From IMG/VR virus record IMGVR_UViG_3300031825_000036, positions 1-40,515 of that record: a stretch of DNA of 40,515 bases. One strand, 5' to 3'. The DNA comes from a virus. The notes beneath the pieces are model-generated. The model saw nothing but the letters and a program-made list of their open reading frames with translations, was not told the origin of the DNA and ran no database searches. Shown in pieces: positions 28,088 to 36,841 of this stretch. The position numbers were made by a program, and so were the translations under genes. Each line of letters opens with the position of its first letter. Position 1 is the first letter of the stretch.

Positions 28088-28444
28088 AGAAAGGCAGCAC
28101 AAAACCACGGAGATTGGCATCCAGCCGACGTGGTTGCTGCACTGCGGAAGCGCGGCGTTAGCCTCCGGCAGCTCGCCGCCCAAAATGGATACAGCCACAT
28201 CCAGCGAGTGCTCACGAGTCCGTGGCTCGCGGCGGAGCAGATCGTCGCCCGCGCCTTGGACCTGAAGCCGGAAGCGATCTGGCCGTCTCGCTACCGCAAT
28301 CCGGCCGACCGGCAGCGGGCGTACGAGCTCACGCGAAAGATCAAGGTGACGATGCCTCGCAAGCCTCGTGAGGCTCGTCCGGTGGCGTCCGGTGGCGGCG
28401 ATGGAAGCAAGCCTGCGCTGGGCCGGGGACGGAGGCCATCATGA
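28079..28444 (+). CDS. ner: Ner/Nlp-like early regulator
   Basis: This 121-aa protein has a full Ner/Nlp domain (about 11-72): WHPADVVAALRKRGVSLRQLAAQNGYSHIQRVL, then SPWLAAEQIVARALDLKPEAIWPSRY. Ner proteins are small helix-turn-helix factors that damp early transcription and the repressor promoter, in the manner of Cro. It is longer than Mu Ner (75 aa), with a basic C-terminal tail. An ATG 6 nt upstream (28073) is also possible, but the predicted transcription start favours 28079. Its stop overlaps the transposase ATG. Confidence 0.87.
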   Translation: MNTRKAAQNHGDWHPADVVAALRKRGVSLRQLAAQNGYSHIQRVLTSPWLAAEQIVARALDLKPEAIWPSRYRNPADRQRAYELTRKIKVTMPRKPREARPVASGGGDGSKPALGRGRRPS

Positions 28445-30615
28445 AAAGCGCCTGGCTCACCGCCCGCGAGCTCGCCGGTCTCCCCGGCATGCCCAGCACG
28501 GAGTTCCGCACCCGCGAGAAGCTGACGAAGCTGGGACTGCAGGCACGCCCCCGCGCCGGCCGCGGCGGCGGCCTCGAATACGACTGCAGCCGCCTGCCTG
28601 CGGAAACCCGCACGGCGCTGATGATCGACCAGGTCGCCACTGCCACGGCGCAGATCGCGGCGCTGGCCGAAGTCCCGACCGCGACCCAGCCCCAGTTGCC
28701 CGTCCGGCATGTCGCCAGCGAGCGGCGCCCGCCCAGCCAGGGCGACAAGGCGGTCGCCGACGCGCGCATCACGCTGGTGAACCAGCTGCTTGCCCTCGAA
28801 GGCCTGCACGGCGTCAAGCGCGCGGCCTCCATCATCGCCCTGCAACTGGCCGCCGGCGAATGCACCGACGAACTGCGCCAGGCGGCGCGCACCGCCAATC
28901 AGCGGGCGCGCGATACATCGGTGAGCGATCGCACCCTGCTGCGGTGGCTCAGCACCTACCGCGCTCACGGCTGGTGGGGCCTGTTGCCCGCGCCGGTGGA
29001 GGCTACCCCGGTGGCCGAGGTGGACGACGACGTCGCCCAGGTGCTGGCCCTGTATCACACCAAGGATGCGCGCTTCCGCAACCTGAGCCAGGCGGCGCAG
29101 GACGTGACCAAGCGCCTGCAGCGCCCCGCCGACGCGTGGAAGCAGCTGTATGCGCGCGCCCGGCGGGCGCTGCCCAAGGTCAACAAGGTGGACCTGATCA
29201 AGGCGCGGCACTCGGGATCCGAGGCCAAGGCCCTGCTGCCGCACAAGCGCCGCGACACCAGCGTGCTCAAGCCGCTGGACGTCTTCGTCGGCGACGGCCA
29301 TACCTTCAAGGCCAAGGTCCGGCACCCGGACCACGGCGCACCCTTCGCGCCCGAGGTGACGGCCATGATGGATGCGGCAACCCGCAAGATCTGCGGCTGG
29401 TCGTCGTCCCTCTCGGAAAGCGTGATGGCGGTAGGCGATGCACTGCGCCACGCGGTGGGCAACGCCGGCGTGCCCGCCATCATTTACAGCGACAACGGTT
29501 CCGGCCAGACGGGCAAGCAGATCGACTGCCCGATCACCGGCGTGGTCGCCCGCCTCGGCGCGGAGCACCGCACAGGTATTCCGGGCAACCCGCAGGCGCG
29601 CGGCCTGATCGAGCGCAGCTGGTCGACCTGGCTGATCAAGTGCGCGCGCCAGTTCGGCAGCTACCAGGGCAAGGACGTGGACAGCGGCACCCTGCGCAAG
29701 GTCGCGAGCGAGCTGGCGAAGGAGCAGAGGGCCCTTAAGCGTGCCGAGCACACCGGCGAGGTGATCCAGCTCAGTCAGAAGGCGCCGAGCTGGAAGCAGT
29801 TCGTCGCCGCGGTCGACCGGGCGGTGCACGAATACAACACGCAGCACCGCCACCGCAGCCTGCCAAAGCACACCAGCGGGCCGCATGCAGGCAAGCACAT
29901 GACACCCCAGGAAGCCTGGGACGCGATGCTCGATCGCGAGCACCAGTTCAAGCTGGGCGATCTGGAGCTGCGCATGCTGTTCATGCCGGCGCTGCTGCGC
30001 ACAGCCAAGCGCGGCGAGGTGCAGTTCCTCAATCAGGTGTACTTCAGCCGCGAGCTGATGGCCGTTGACGGGCAGCAGGTGCGCGTGCACTACGACATCC
30101 ACGACCCGAGCTTCGTGCTGGTCTTCACCGCCGAGGGCGAGTACGTGTGCCAGGCCGACTGGAACGCCAACCGCGTCGAGTACTTTCCCAAGCCGGTGGT
30201 GCAGATGGCGCGCGAAAAGCGGGTCGAGGCTCGCATGAAACGCCTGCAGGGCCAGATGGACCTGGCGCAGCGCGAGCTCAGTGGCACCACTGCCGCAAGC
30301 AACGTGTTTTCCCTGCCGGAACCTGGCACCCCCGTGGTGCTGGCGCCCGCTGTGGGGGCTCTTCCGAGTCCCCTCCATCCTGTTCTTCCCCCACAGGCGC
30401 AGCCGGCGCAAGCCGCTGCGGGCAGGCCTTTCTTCGACACCCCCAGCGAGCGCTACGAGTGGCTCATGGGGCACCGCGACGCCTGGGAGCAGGACGACCA
30501 CGACTGGATTGCCGGATACGTGGCGGGCGACGAATACGAGTCACTGGCCGAGTACTTCGCCAGCCGGGGCATCGAGTGGAAGGGTGGGGACGAGGCTTTT
30601 AAGAGTGCCCGGTAA
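28441..30615 (+). CDS. MuA-type DDE transposase
   Basis: This is a 724-aa protein. The N-terminal Mu DNA-binding domain (LTARELAGLPGMPSTEFRTREKLTKLGLQ, about 5-70) binds enhancer or end sites. The catalytic core has the DDE triad Asp285 (FVGDGHTFK), Asp351 (IIYSDNGSG) and Glu391 (GLIERSW), a spacing close to MuA (269/336/392). A C-terminal beta-barrel region follows (Mu-type C domain). It performs strand transfer during lysogenic integration and lytic replication. Expected to bind the CTTTGGCACC sites at both ends. Translation is coupled to ner by ATGA overlap. It appears intact. Confidence 0.95.
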   Translation: MKSAWLTARELAGLPGMPSTEFRTREKLTKLGLQARPRAGRGGGLEYDCSRLPAETRTALMIDQVATATAQIAALAEVPTATQPQLPVRHVASERRPPSQGDKAVADARITLVNQLLALEGLHGVKRAASIIALQLAAGECTDELRQAARTANQRARDTSVSDRTLLRWLSTYRAHGWWGLLPAPVEATPVAEVDDDVAQVLALYHTKDARFRNLSQAAQDVTKRLQRPADAWKQLYARARRALPKVNKVDLIKARHSGSEAKALLPHKRRDTSVLKPLDVFVGDGHTFKAKVRHPDHGAPFAPEVTAMMDAATRKICGWSSSLSESVMAVGDALRHAVGNAGVPAIIYSDNGSGQTGKQIDCPITGVVARLGAEHRTGIPGNPQARGLIERSWSTWLIKCARQFGSYQGKDVDSGTLRKVASELAKEQRALKRAEHTGEVIQLSQKAPSWKQFVAAVDRAVHEYNTQHRHRSLPKHTSGPHAGKHMTPQEAWDAMLDREHQFKLGDLELRMLFMPALLRTAKRGEVQFLNQVYFSRELMAVDGQQVRVHYDIHDPSFVLVFTAEGEYVCQADWNANRVEYFPKPVVQMAREKRVEARMKRLQGQMDLAQRELSGTTAASNVFSLPEPGTPVVLAPAVGALPSPLHPVLPPQAQPAQAAAGRPFFDTPSERYEWLMGHRDAWEQDDHDWIAGYVAGDEYESLAEYFASRGIEWKGGDEAFKSAR

Positions 30616-30688
30616 AGGTGGCCGCCTTCACCGAGCGTGCCTGTCATCGATTGAGGGTCGCACAGCAACAAGCAAGGAGAAATGTGCC

Positions 30689-31426
30689 ATGAAAAAGGGG
30701 TTTGTTCAAACGGAGAACTTCAAGCGCCTGCGCGAGGCGGAGAAGCTGGTTGCCAAGCGCGGCGCGCGCGAAGCCGGCCTGGTGATCGTGCGCGGCGTCT
30801 ACGGCATCGGCAAGTCCGAGCTGACCGAGCGGTGGGCAGTGGACAGCGGCTACGTCTTCGTGCGCGCCAAGGAGACCTGGACCAAGCGGGCCATGCTCGA
30901 CGAGCTGGCCGAGAAGATGGGCCTGGACAAGCGCGGGCGCAACCAGGAGGTGCAGGCGCGTTGCATCGGCAAGCTCGCCGTCGACATGGTCCCGGTGATC
31001 ATCGACGAGGCCGACTTCCTGATCCGCAGCACGCCCAGCCTCTTGGAGGTGCTGCGCGACGTGACCGACCTGACCGGCACGATGTGCTTCCTGGTCGGCA
31101 TGGAGCACTTCCCGCTGAAGGTAGCCCGCTACGGCCACATCGCCAGCCGGGTGGCTCGGGTCGTCGAGCTCGATCCGCTCACGCCGACCGACGTCAAGGC
31201 CACGGTGGCGGCCAAATCAGAGGTCGCGATCGACGACGATCTGGTTGCCCGTATCCACGCCGAATCCAAGGGCCGCATGCGCCTGGTGCTCAATGCGATC
31301 GCCAACATCGAGACCTGGGCGGGCGCGAACGGGTGGAAGCGCGTCGAGGCGAAGCACGTCGAGTCCAGGGTGCTGTGCACCGAGTTCAACGGCCAGCAGC
31401 TGGGCAAGCGCCGCGTGGAGCACTGA
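30689..31426 (+). CDS. MuB-type AAA+ ATPase, transposition target factor
   Basis: This 245-aa protein has Walker A GVYGIGKS (residues 36-43) and Walker B VPVIIDEA (101-108), followed by helical sensor regions (RMRLVLNAIANIETWA). MuB-like proteins form ATP-dependent filaments on target DNA, attract the transpososome and confer target immunity. It is shorter than Mu B (312 aa), with little N-terminal extension, as in several B3-like phages. ATG at 30689 with AAGGAGA. It follows the transposase by 73 nt. Confidence 0.9.
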   Translation: MKKGFVQTENFKRLREAEKLVAKRGAREAGLVIVRGVYGIGKSELTERWAVDSGYVFVRAKETWTKRAMLDELAEKMGLDKRGRNQEVQARCIGKLAVDMVPVIIDEADFLIRSTPSLLEVLRDVTDLTGTMCFLVGMEHFPLKVARYGHIASRVARVVELDPLTPTDVKATVAAKSEVAIDDDLVARIHAESKGRMRLVLNAIANIETWAGANGWKRVEAKHVESRVLCTEFNGQQLGKRRVEH

Positions 31427-31429
31427 CCG

Positions 31430-32032
31430 ATGGCGGCTTGCGCTCAGACCAACGACGCTGCGCACGTGAGGTGGATCAGCGCCGCTGCGCTGGCGGCGCT
31501 CGCGGCCCATCGGAAGACGCGCGCCGGCGCGACCTTCACCATCGAGCAGCTGCGCGCGTGGGACCCGGCGCTGCGCGGCCCGAAGGCCGCCCATGCGACC
31601 GACAAGTTGAAGCGGATGGAGTTCATCCGCAGCGTCACGCCGGGTCAGTACGTCCTCACGGGCGACGGCGCCGCGGCCGTACAGGCCGCCGCCCAGGGCC
31701 ACGTGCTGCGCAGCGGGCAGCACGGCCCCAAGAACCGGCCCCCAGATGCGGCCTCGTTTGCTGCCCGCCTGTGGGCGCTGCTGCGCGCGCGACGAGTGAT
31801 CGACAGCGGCACTGCGGCCGCTACCCTCGTAGACGCCGGGAACGACGTCGCGGCCGCTGAGACGCGCGCCCAGGCCTACCTGCGCAAGTGGGAACGCGCC
31901 GGGCTGGTGACGTCCAGCGCACGGCGGCTGCCAGGCGGCCGCAAGCAGTACGTCCTGATCAAGGACACCCCGCACCCGCCGTGCTGGGAGCAGCTGCGCC
32001 AGCTCGCCGAGCGCAACAAGGAAGACGCATGA
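31430..32032 (+). CDS. Early protein with two winged-helix-like domains
   Basis: This is a 200-aa protein. Two similar segments are visible: HRKTRAGATFTIEQLRAWDP...ATDKLKRMEFIRSVTPGQYVLTGDG (about 27-80) and WALLRARRVIDSGTAAATLVDAG...YLRKWERAGLVTSSARRLPGGRKQYVLIKD (about 113-178). Both have the helix-turn-helix-hairpin pattern of winged-helix DNA-binding domains. It lies 3 nt after the MuB stop. It may help replication, since several Mu-like phages carry such early proteins, but its target is unknown. Confidence 0.7.
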   Translation: MAACAQTNDAAHVRWISAAALAALAAHRKTRAGATFTIEQLRAWDPALRGPKAAHATDKLKRMEFIRSVTPGQYVLTGDGAAAVQAAAQGHVLRSGQHGPKNRPPDAASFAARLWALLRARRVIDSGTAAATLVDAGNDVAAAETRAQAYLRKWERAGLVTSSARRLPGGRKQYVLIKDTPHPPCWEQLRQLAERNKEDA

Positions 32033-32457
32033 CGTACAAGGAAGAGAGCTGGTTTGCCCTGCTGAGCGAGCGCGCGCAGGCGATGTCCCGCAAGGACGTG
32101 GCGCTGGCGCTGCGCGTAAGCGCGCCGGTGATCAGCCAGGTGCTCAACGGCTCGGGCAAGTATGGCTCTGGCGAGGCCAGCACCGCCAAGGTCGCCGATC
32201 GAGTCACGCACACGTTCGGCCGCTTCCAGTGCCCGCACTTGAGCGAGCAGTCGGTCACCGGTGAACCGGTGGTCATCACGGCCGATCAGTGCCGTTTCTA
32301 CGCGCACCGGCCCGCTCCGATCGGCAGCCCGCGCGACATGCAGCACTGGCAGTCCTGCAACGGCTGCCCGCACAAGGCGCACACCGCGCCGGTCGGCCCG
32401 CGCGAGGTCAAGCCGCGCAAGAGCCGTGACAGCTCAACCCCCGAGGAGGGCGCATGA
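32029..32457 (+). CDS. Early DNA-binding protein with helix-turn-helix and cysteines
   Basis: This is a 142-aa protein. The N-terminal part (residues 15-50) contains SRKDVALALRVSAPVISQVLNGSGKYG, a Cro-type helix-turn-helix. The C-terminal half has four or more cysteines (FQCPH, DQCRFYAH, SCNGCPH) that could hold a zinc ion. Start ATG at 32029 overlapping the upstream stop (ATGA). Coupled to its neighbours in the early operon; could be a second early regulator. Confidence 0.7.
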   Translation: MTYKEESWFALLSERAQAMSRKDVALALRVSAPVISQVLNGSGKYGSGEASTAKVADRVTHTFGRFQCPHLSEQSVTGEPVVITADQCRFYAHRPAPIGSPRDMQHWQSCNGCPHKAHTAPVGPREVKPRKSRDSSTPEEGA

Positions 32458-32753
32458 CGCGCAACACCATCATCCGCACGCACCTAGCGCGGGCAGCCCA
32501 GGCTGCTTGTCGCGCCGGCACGGTCTACCTGGCCGGCGGGCCCGTCGGCGTGTTCTACGCGCTGCGGCTCGCGCGGCTGCGCCGCCGGCTGGCGCAGGTG
32601 AGCCTGCATCTGCACTGCGAGAACGAGCTGCACCGGGAGAACCTGCGCGTGATCAACTTCGAGCTGGACACGCTCGTGCGTGCGCAGCAGGCCACCAACC
32701 AGGCTGCCGCCGAATTCTGGCGCTCGCTCGGCGCCAGCGGAGAGCCGTCATGA
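32454..32753 (+). CDS. Early protein of unknown function
   Basis: This 99-aa protein has a hydrophobic segment near residues 18-36 (AACRAGTVYLAGGPVGVFYAL), possibly one TM helix. A basic, Leu-rich coiled-coil region follows (RLARLRRRLAQVSLHLHCENELHRENLRVINFELDTLV). It may be a membrane-attached early factor. Both ends overlap neighbouring genes by 4 nt (ATGA), indicating coupled translation. No family is recognised. Confidence 0.65.
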   Translation: MTRNTIIRTHLARAAQAACRAGTVYLAGGPVGVFYALRLARLRRRLAQVSLHLHCENELHRENLRVINFELDTLVRAQQATNQAAAEFWRSLGASGEPS

Positions 32754-33865
32754 GCGGCGCCGAAGACAGGCTCGCGATCGCGCTGCAGCTCGCGGCGCGG
32801 CCGGACGGATGCGCAAACGGTGATTTCGCGCAGGCAGCCGGCCTCACCTCCACCACAGCCGGCGCCTATCTCAACTCGTGGGTGAAGGCCGGCAGACTGT
32901 TTCGTGCAGCCATCGACGGGCAGCGCCTGCGCTTCTTCGACAGCGCAGCAAGCGCCCAGGCATATCAGGTGCGGCGGCAAACGACCGGACCTACGGAGAC
33001 GCCGGTAGCGTGCGATCCCGTGCAACTTGCGCGGCGGGCCGTGGGTTACATCAAGAAGGGGACGATCGGCAGCGCGGACCTTGCGAAGGTGTGCGGGGCC
33101 AGCGCGCCGGCCATCGACGCGGCGCTCGCCCCGCTGGTCGTGCCTGGGCGGCTGATCCGGGTGCCGGTGCTGCGACGCGGCGAGTCCGAGTTCGACTACC
33201 GCCTTTCCGCCGCGTGGGCGCCGAAGGACGAGGATTTCGCGGCTTGCGCCTTGGCGACGGCCGCTCCGATTCCGTCCATCAGCCCGGTGGCACCGCCTTC
33301 GCCGAAGGCGCTCTCCGCGCCGCCCTCGTCGCGGCCTCAGATCAGCACCGCGGAGCGCGCGCAGGCCTCGCGCAATGGCGGAGCCAGTCGCGTTGCCAGT
33401 CTCAGCCTGGAGCAGTCGCAGGCCGCTGGCAATTCACTCGGCTGGGCGCCGGCCGCTCAGATCAAGACACCGTCGGCGACCACGGCGCCGGCGCAGGCCC
33501 CAGCCGCTGCCGATCCCACCCAGCAAACCCCGGCGGCGCAGCCCGAGGCGGGCCGCCTGGTGCGAGCCGTTCAGGCTCTGGCCACCCAGACGGGCGAGGA
33601 CGCCGGCCGGATCCTGGACTGGCTGTGCGACGGCGGCCTGGCCCAGATGGCGCTGACGTACAGCAGGGCGTCGCAAGAGGTGCCCGGCTGCAGCGTGATC
33701 CGCGTCGACGACCTGGTGTGCGCCATGAACTCGCGCGGCGAGCTGGCGCTCGATCTCGATGAGGCGCGCCAGATGGTCTTCCCGCCAGCCCAGGCCCTGT
33801 ACCTGAAGCGGTTCCTCGTCAACACCAGCGTCCTCGAGGCGCTCGATACGAAGGGCCTCGTGTGA
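32750..33865 (+). CDS. Early multi-winged-helix protein
   Basis: This is a 371-aa protein. The N-terminal domain (6-70, RLAIALQLAARPDGCANGDFAQAAGLTSTTAGAYLNSWVKAGRLF) and second domain (about 92-155, ARRAVGYIKKGTIGSADLAKVCGASAPAIDAALAPL) look like winged helices. A Pro/Ala/Ser-rich linker (about 175-260) and a helical C-terminal domain follow. Start ATG at 32750 overlaps the upstream stop. It is probably a DNA-binding replication or regulatory protein of the early operon; no family is named. Confidence 0.7.
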   Translation: MSGAEDRLAIALQLAARPDGCANGDFAQAAGLTSTTAGAYLNSWVKAGRLFRAAIDGQRLRFFDSAASAQAYQVRRQTTGPTETPVACDPVQLARRAVGYIKKGTIGSADLAKVCGASAPAIDAALAPLVVPGRLIRVPVLRRGESEFDYRLSAAWAPKDEDFAACALATAAPIPSISPVAPPSPKALSAPPSSRPQISTAERAQASRNGGASRVASLSLEQSQAAGNSLGWAPAAQIKTPSATTAPAQAPAAADPTQQTPAAQPEAGRLVRAVQALATQTGEDAGRILDWLCDGGLAQMALTYSRASQEVPGCSVIRVDDLVCAMNSRGELALDLDEARQMVFPPAQALYLKRFLVNTSVLEALDTKGLV

Positions 33866-34110
33866 AGCCGCTCGCCATTGACGTCCTCGTGAAGTTCAGC
33901 GCCGGTGCCCATGTGACCAACACCGTGCGCGGCGTGCGCGCCTCGTCGACGGCGAGCGCCCAGCAGGCGGCAGAGGCTTTCGGCCGCAAGTTCTTCGGCC
34001 AGGGCTTCCAGGGCGCGCGCGAGATTCCCGGCGGCGGCAGCGGCGCGTACCGCTTCGTCGTCACAGGCAGCAACGCCGATCCGAAAGGAACTCCACGTGC
34101 AAAGCGCTGA
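33862..34110 (+). CDS. Small basic early protein
   Basis: This 82-aa basic protein (VRGVRASSTASAQQAAEAFGRKFFGQGFQGAREI) ends with the tail DPKGTPRAKR. GTG start at 33862 overlapping the upstream stop (GTGA). Its C-terminus overlaps the next gene's ribosome-binding site. It may bind nucleic acid; no family is recognised. Confidence 0.6.
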   Translation: MKPLAIDVLVKFSAGAHVTNTVRGVRASSTASAQQAAEAFGRKFFGQGFQGAREIPGGGSGAYRFVVTGSNADPKGTPRAKR

Positions 34111-34417
34111 GCTTCTGAACATCCTGAGCAGTCACCGCGGTCGCGAGCAGGGCATCCACATGGACCGCCTCGCAGCGCGCACCGACGTGCAGCCGCGCGA
34201 GCTGCGCAAGCTGATCTCCGACCTGCGCAGCGAAGGCATCGCCGTCTGCGGCCGGCCCGAGACGGGCTACTTCATCGCCGAGACCGCGCAGGAGCTCGAC
34301 GAGTTCTGCATCAAGTACCTCGAATCGCGCGCGCTGCACAGCCTGAAGCTGAGCAGCCGCCTTCGCAAGATCCCGCTGCAGGTGCTGGCGGGACAGCTCT
34401 TTCTCAACCAAGCCTGA
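34097..34417 (+). CDS. Winged-helix early regulator candidate
   Basis: This is a 106-aa protein. Residues 1-60 (ELLNILSSHRGREQGIHMDRLAARTDVQPRELRKLISDLRSEGIAVCGRPETGYFIA) have the pattern of a winged helix with a beta wing at GYFIA. The last 40 residues are helical (ELDEFCIKYLESRALHSLKLSSRL). GTG start at 34097 behind AAAGGAA. It lies 15 nt before gam. It could regulate early or middle transcription. Confidence 0.7.
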   Translation: MQSAELLNILSSHRGREQGIHMDRLAARTDVQPRELRKLISDLRSEGIAVCGRPETGYFIAETAQELDEFCIKYLESRALHSLKLSSRLRKIPLQVLAGQLFLNQA

Positions 34418-34432
34418 CACGGAGAACGATCA

Positions 34433-34954
34433 ATGGCTGTCACCAAACTCAAGGCCAAGGCGCAGGTGTACGCGCCCCAGTCCGGAACGGACTGCGCCGC
34501 CGACATCAAGGCGCTTGGCGACCTGCAGCGCGACTTCGCGCGCGTCACCGCCGACATGAACGATCAGATCGGGGCGATCACCAAGCGCTTCCAGCCGAAG
34601 CTCGAGGATCTGACCGGTCGCATCGAGACGCTGCAGAAGGGCGTGCAGACCTACTGCGAGGCCCATCGCGACGAGCTCACGAACGCCGGCAAGGTCAAGA
34701 CGGCCAACTTCGTCACCGGCGAGGTGCAGTGGCGCCAGCGCCCGCCCAGCGTCAGCGTGCGCGGCGTCGACGCCGTGATCGAGACCCTCAAGCGGCTGGG
34801 CCTGACCAAGTTCCTGCGCACCAAGGAGGAGATCAACAAGGAGGCGATCCTCAATGAGCCGGACCAGGCGCGCGGCGTGGCCGGCATCACGATCGTCACG
34901 GGCGTCGAGGACTTCGTCATCACGCCGTTCGAGGCCAATCCGGAGGCAGCGTGA
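34433..34954 (+). CDS. gam: Host-nuclease inhibitor Gam (Mu Gam family)
   Basis: This 173-aa protein has the Mu Gam pattern: a long helical N-terminal half ([55 protein letters not shown]) and a beta-rich C-terminal half ([24 protein letters not shown]). Mu Gam is a Ku-like protein that binds double-stranded DNA ends and protects them from RecBCD. Length equals Mu Gam (about 174 aa). Start ATG at 34433 behind GGAGA. Confidence 0.93.
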   Translation: MAVTKLKAKAQVYAPQSGTDCAADIKALGDLQRDFARVTADMNDQIGAITKRFQPKLEDLTGRIETLQKGVQTYCEAHRDELTNAGKVKTANFVTGEVQWRQRPPSVSVRGVDAVIETLKRLGLTKFLRTKEEINKEAILNEPDQARGVAGITIVTGVEDFVITPFEANPEAA

Positions 34955-35160
34955 GCGTCGCCGCAACCTGGGTGGCGATGGGCTATCTGCCGATTTCAGC
35001 GCGGCATGGCAGCTGCGTCAGCTGCAGCAAGGCCGAGGCAGCGCCCGCAGGCCTTCGCTGCACCGAGGGCCACTTCTATGTGAACCGGATGGGCGGCTGC
35101 AGGTCGTTCGTCCCCGCAGCGCCGGTCAAGGCGATGCAGGCCGACACCACCGCCGCCTGA
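34951..35160 (+). CDS. Small cysteine-containing early protein
   Basis: This 69-aa protein has [32 protein letters not shown], four cysteines that may bind zinc. GTG start at 34951 overlapping the gam stop. Many Mu-like phages carry such small zinc-ribbon proteins among their early genes; their role is unknown. Confidence 0.65.
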   Translation: MSVAATWVAMGYLPISARHGSCVSCSKAEAAPAGLRCTEGHFYVNRMGGCRSFVPAAPVKAMQADTTAA

Positions 35161-35177
35161 TCTGGAGCGACGACAGC

Positions 35178-35717
35178 ATGCGCCCGGACATCCTCACCGC
35201 CGCCGGGAAGTACTTCAACTTCCTGACGCCCGAAGAGAACGACTTCGCGATCTACGAGATCGCGCACGCGCTCTCGCATCTGTGCCGTTACACCGGCCAT
35301 ACGCTGCAGTTCTACAGCGTGGCCCAGCACTCGGTTTACGTCTCGATGCTGGTGCCGCAGGAGCACGCGCTCGCGGGCCTGCTGCACGACGCGGCCGAGG
35401 CCTTCCTGGGTGACGTCTCGTCGCCGCTGAAGAACCTGCTGCCCGACTACAAGGCGCTGGAGCGCCGGGTCGAGCGCGCGGTGCTGGCGCGCTTCGGCCT
35501 GGCCGGCGAGCTGCCACCGTGCGTCAAGGAGGCCGACCTGGTCATGCTGGCCACCGAGCAGCGCGACCTGCTGCCGGCGCACGGCGACGAGTGGGCGCTG
35601 ATCCGCGGTCTGGCGCCAATGTCCGCATGCATCGAGCCCCTGCGGCCCGAGGATGCGCGGCGCCTGTATCTCGCGCGCTTTCACGAGCTGCGCGCTTCGT
35701 TGAGAGGTCTTCCATGA
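35178..35717 (+). CDS. HD-domain phosphohydrolase (YfbR-like)
   Basis: This 179-aa protein carries the metal-binding HD motif [12 protein letters not shown] (His70-Asp71) and an upstream VAQHSVYV (His51), as in YfbR-like 5'-nucleotidases and other HD hydrolases acting on nucleotides. It lies between two small zinc-binding genes, directly downstream of gam. It may adjust nucleotide pools during replication or degrade a host signalling nucleotide as a counter-defence. ATG at 35178 with GGAG nearby. Confidence 0.82.
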   Translation: MRPDILTAAGKYFNFLTPEENDFAIYEIAHALSHLCRYTGHTLQFYSVAQHSVYVSMLVPQEHALAGLLHDAAEAFLGDVSSPLKNLLPDYKALERRVERAVLARFGLAGELPPCVKEADLVMLATEQRDLLPAHGDEWALIRGLAPMSACIEPLRPEDARRLYLARFHELRASLRGLP

Positions 35718-35935
35718 ACGCGTCCGAAACCAGGGCGGCAGTCGGCTTTCTCAAGCCCACCGAGCGCGATCGCTGCGCGGCCTGCACGGACTGCGGGCAC
35801 GCCGACAACGGCCGCGACGGGCCGTGGGAGCGTTCGTGGCTCAAGTGCCGCAAGCACGGCTTCAACGTGGCCGGCGGCGCGATCTGCGACGACTACCAGC
35901 AGCGCGCAGATCGGCCCGCCCCCCCCCCGCTGTAA
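35714..35935 (+). CDS. Small zinc-finger-like early protein with a poly-C tract
   Basis: This is a 73-aa protein. [13 protein letters not shown] and [18 protein letters not shown] give four to six cysteines for zinc. A run of ten C (35919-35928) lies near the 3' end and is followed one codon later by the stop. One extra C, or a -1 slip, would replace the last residues with [18 protein letters not shown] and extend the gene to 35985, just before the next gene's ATG. The longer version looks more natural, so the tract may cause frameshifting, phase variation or a sequencing error. Confidence 0.7.
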   Translation: MNASETRAAVGFLKPTERDRCAACTDCGHADNGRDGPWERSWLKCRKHGFNVAGGAICDDYQQRADRPAPPPL

Positions 35936-35989
35936 CTGACGCGGCGATCCGCGACCTGTTCGAACAACTGATCAACGAGGAGTAGGACC

Positions 35990-36298
35990 ATGAACTGCAA
36001 GCCGCACCAACTCGCATGGATCGTGGTGCCGCGCCACCATCACGGCTCGGGCATAGAGCAGATCGATGGGCACGTCGTCAAGACGCTGCTGCTCCTGCAG
36101 GGTCACAGCCAGCCGGTCTGGGCAGTCACGCCCGCCCAGGTCGTGACCTTCTGCCGGCGCGAGGTCGACGACAGAGGCAGGGCGCTGCATCCAGGCGAGA
36201 CGTGCACCGCGGACGGCATCCCCGATGCCTGGCTGCGGCCGTTCGATCCGCGGTCGGCGCCCCAGCCCTCGATTGAGCACCTGGAGCTGGCGGCATGA
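35990..36298 (+). CDS. Early protein of unknown function
   Basis: This 102-aa protein is beta-rich, with HQLAWIVVPRHHHGSGIEQIDGHVVKTLLLL and HSQPVWAVTPAQVVTF. ATG at 35990 preceded by GAGGAG. No TM segment or recognised motif. It fits the early operon in spacing and direction. Its stop overlaps a very short frame (36295-36330, MKRLVQEALQC) that may act as a translational linker to the next gene. Confidence 0.62.
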   Translation: MNCKPHQLAWIVVPRHHHGSGIEQIDGHVVKTLLLLQGHSQPVWAVTPAQVVTFCRREVDDRGRALHPGETCTADGIPDAWLRPFDPRSAPQPSIEHLELAA

Positions 36299-36323
36299 AG
36301 CGACTCGTACAGGAGGCGCTGCA

Positions 36324-36617
36324 ATGTTGAAGCGAACCTGCGACGCCAACCATTGCCCGGCGACGGTCGATCCGAGCAAGGGCATGTGCCCCAGGCACTG
36401 GCACATGGTGCCGGCCGCCATCCAGGCGCGCATCTACGCGGCCGCCCGCAAGTTCCAGAGCTCGGCGCAACGTCTGTCCAGCGTCGAGTTCCTGGAAGCC
36501 TGGGCCGACGCGGTCGAGGCGGTGGCCACTCAGGAAGGTCGGCTCACGCGCAACGCCTTTCGCAACCTGGCCAACATGGTCAGGGGCCGTCAGCTGACGG
36601 CAGGGAGTGACCGGTGA
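36324..36617 (+). CDS. Small CxxH-type early protein
   Basis: This 97-aa protein opens with RTCDANHCPATVDPSKGMCPRHWHMVPAAIQARIY, a cysteine/histidine motif common in small phage proteins (CRRHW...VP-type). It probably binds zinc. The remainder is helical. ATG at 36324 behind AGGAGG (36311-36316). Next gene overlaps by 4 nt. Confidence 0.72.
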   Translation: MLKRTCDANHCPATVDPSKGMCPRHWHMVPAAIQARIYAAARKFQSSAQRLSSVEFLEAWADAVEAVATQEGRLTRNAFRNLANMVRGRQLTAGSDR

Positions 36618-36841
36618 TCGCGAAAGCCATCGTGTCCACCGATCGCAGCCCACGCCGGCAGGAGTGCAGCGACAAGAAGTCCTATCCGACGTACGGCGCG
36701 GCCGTGCGCGCCATGAAGTGGACGCTGCGCGAGCGTGGGAACGAGGGCTGGCCGATGAAGCCCTACCGGTGCAGGTTCTGCAGCGGCTTCCACTTTGGTC
36801 ACATGCCGTTGAGCGATATCCGTGGGCGAAAAGTGGCATGA
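36614..36841 (+). CDS. Small zinc-ribbon-like early protein
   Basis: This 75-aa protein has the C-terminal motif YRCRFCSGFHFGHMP, a CxxC...H..H zinc-binding site, and a helical middle (YGAAVRAMKWTLRERGN). GTG start at 36614 overlapping the upstream stop; ATG overlap with the next gene (36838). It is probably one of a series of translationally coupled small early proteins. Confidence 0.7.
   Translation: MIAKAIVSTDRSPRRQECSDKKSYPTYGAAVRAMKWTLRERGNEGWPMKPYRCRFCSGFHFGHMPLSDIRGRKVA

Noticed and set aside
28291-30501. Minus-strand 736-codon frame opposite the transposase
   Set aside because: Antisense to an intact MuA-type gene and His/Arg/Leu-rich; no start signal.
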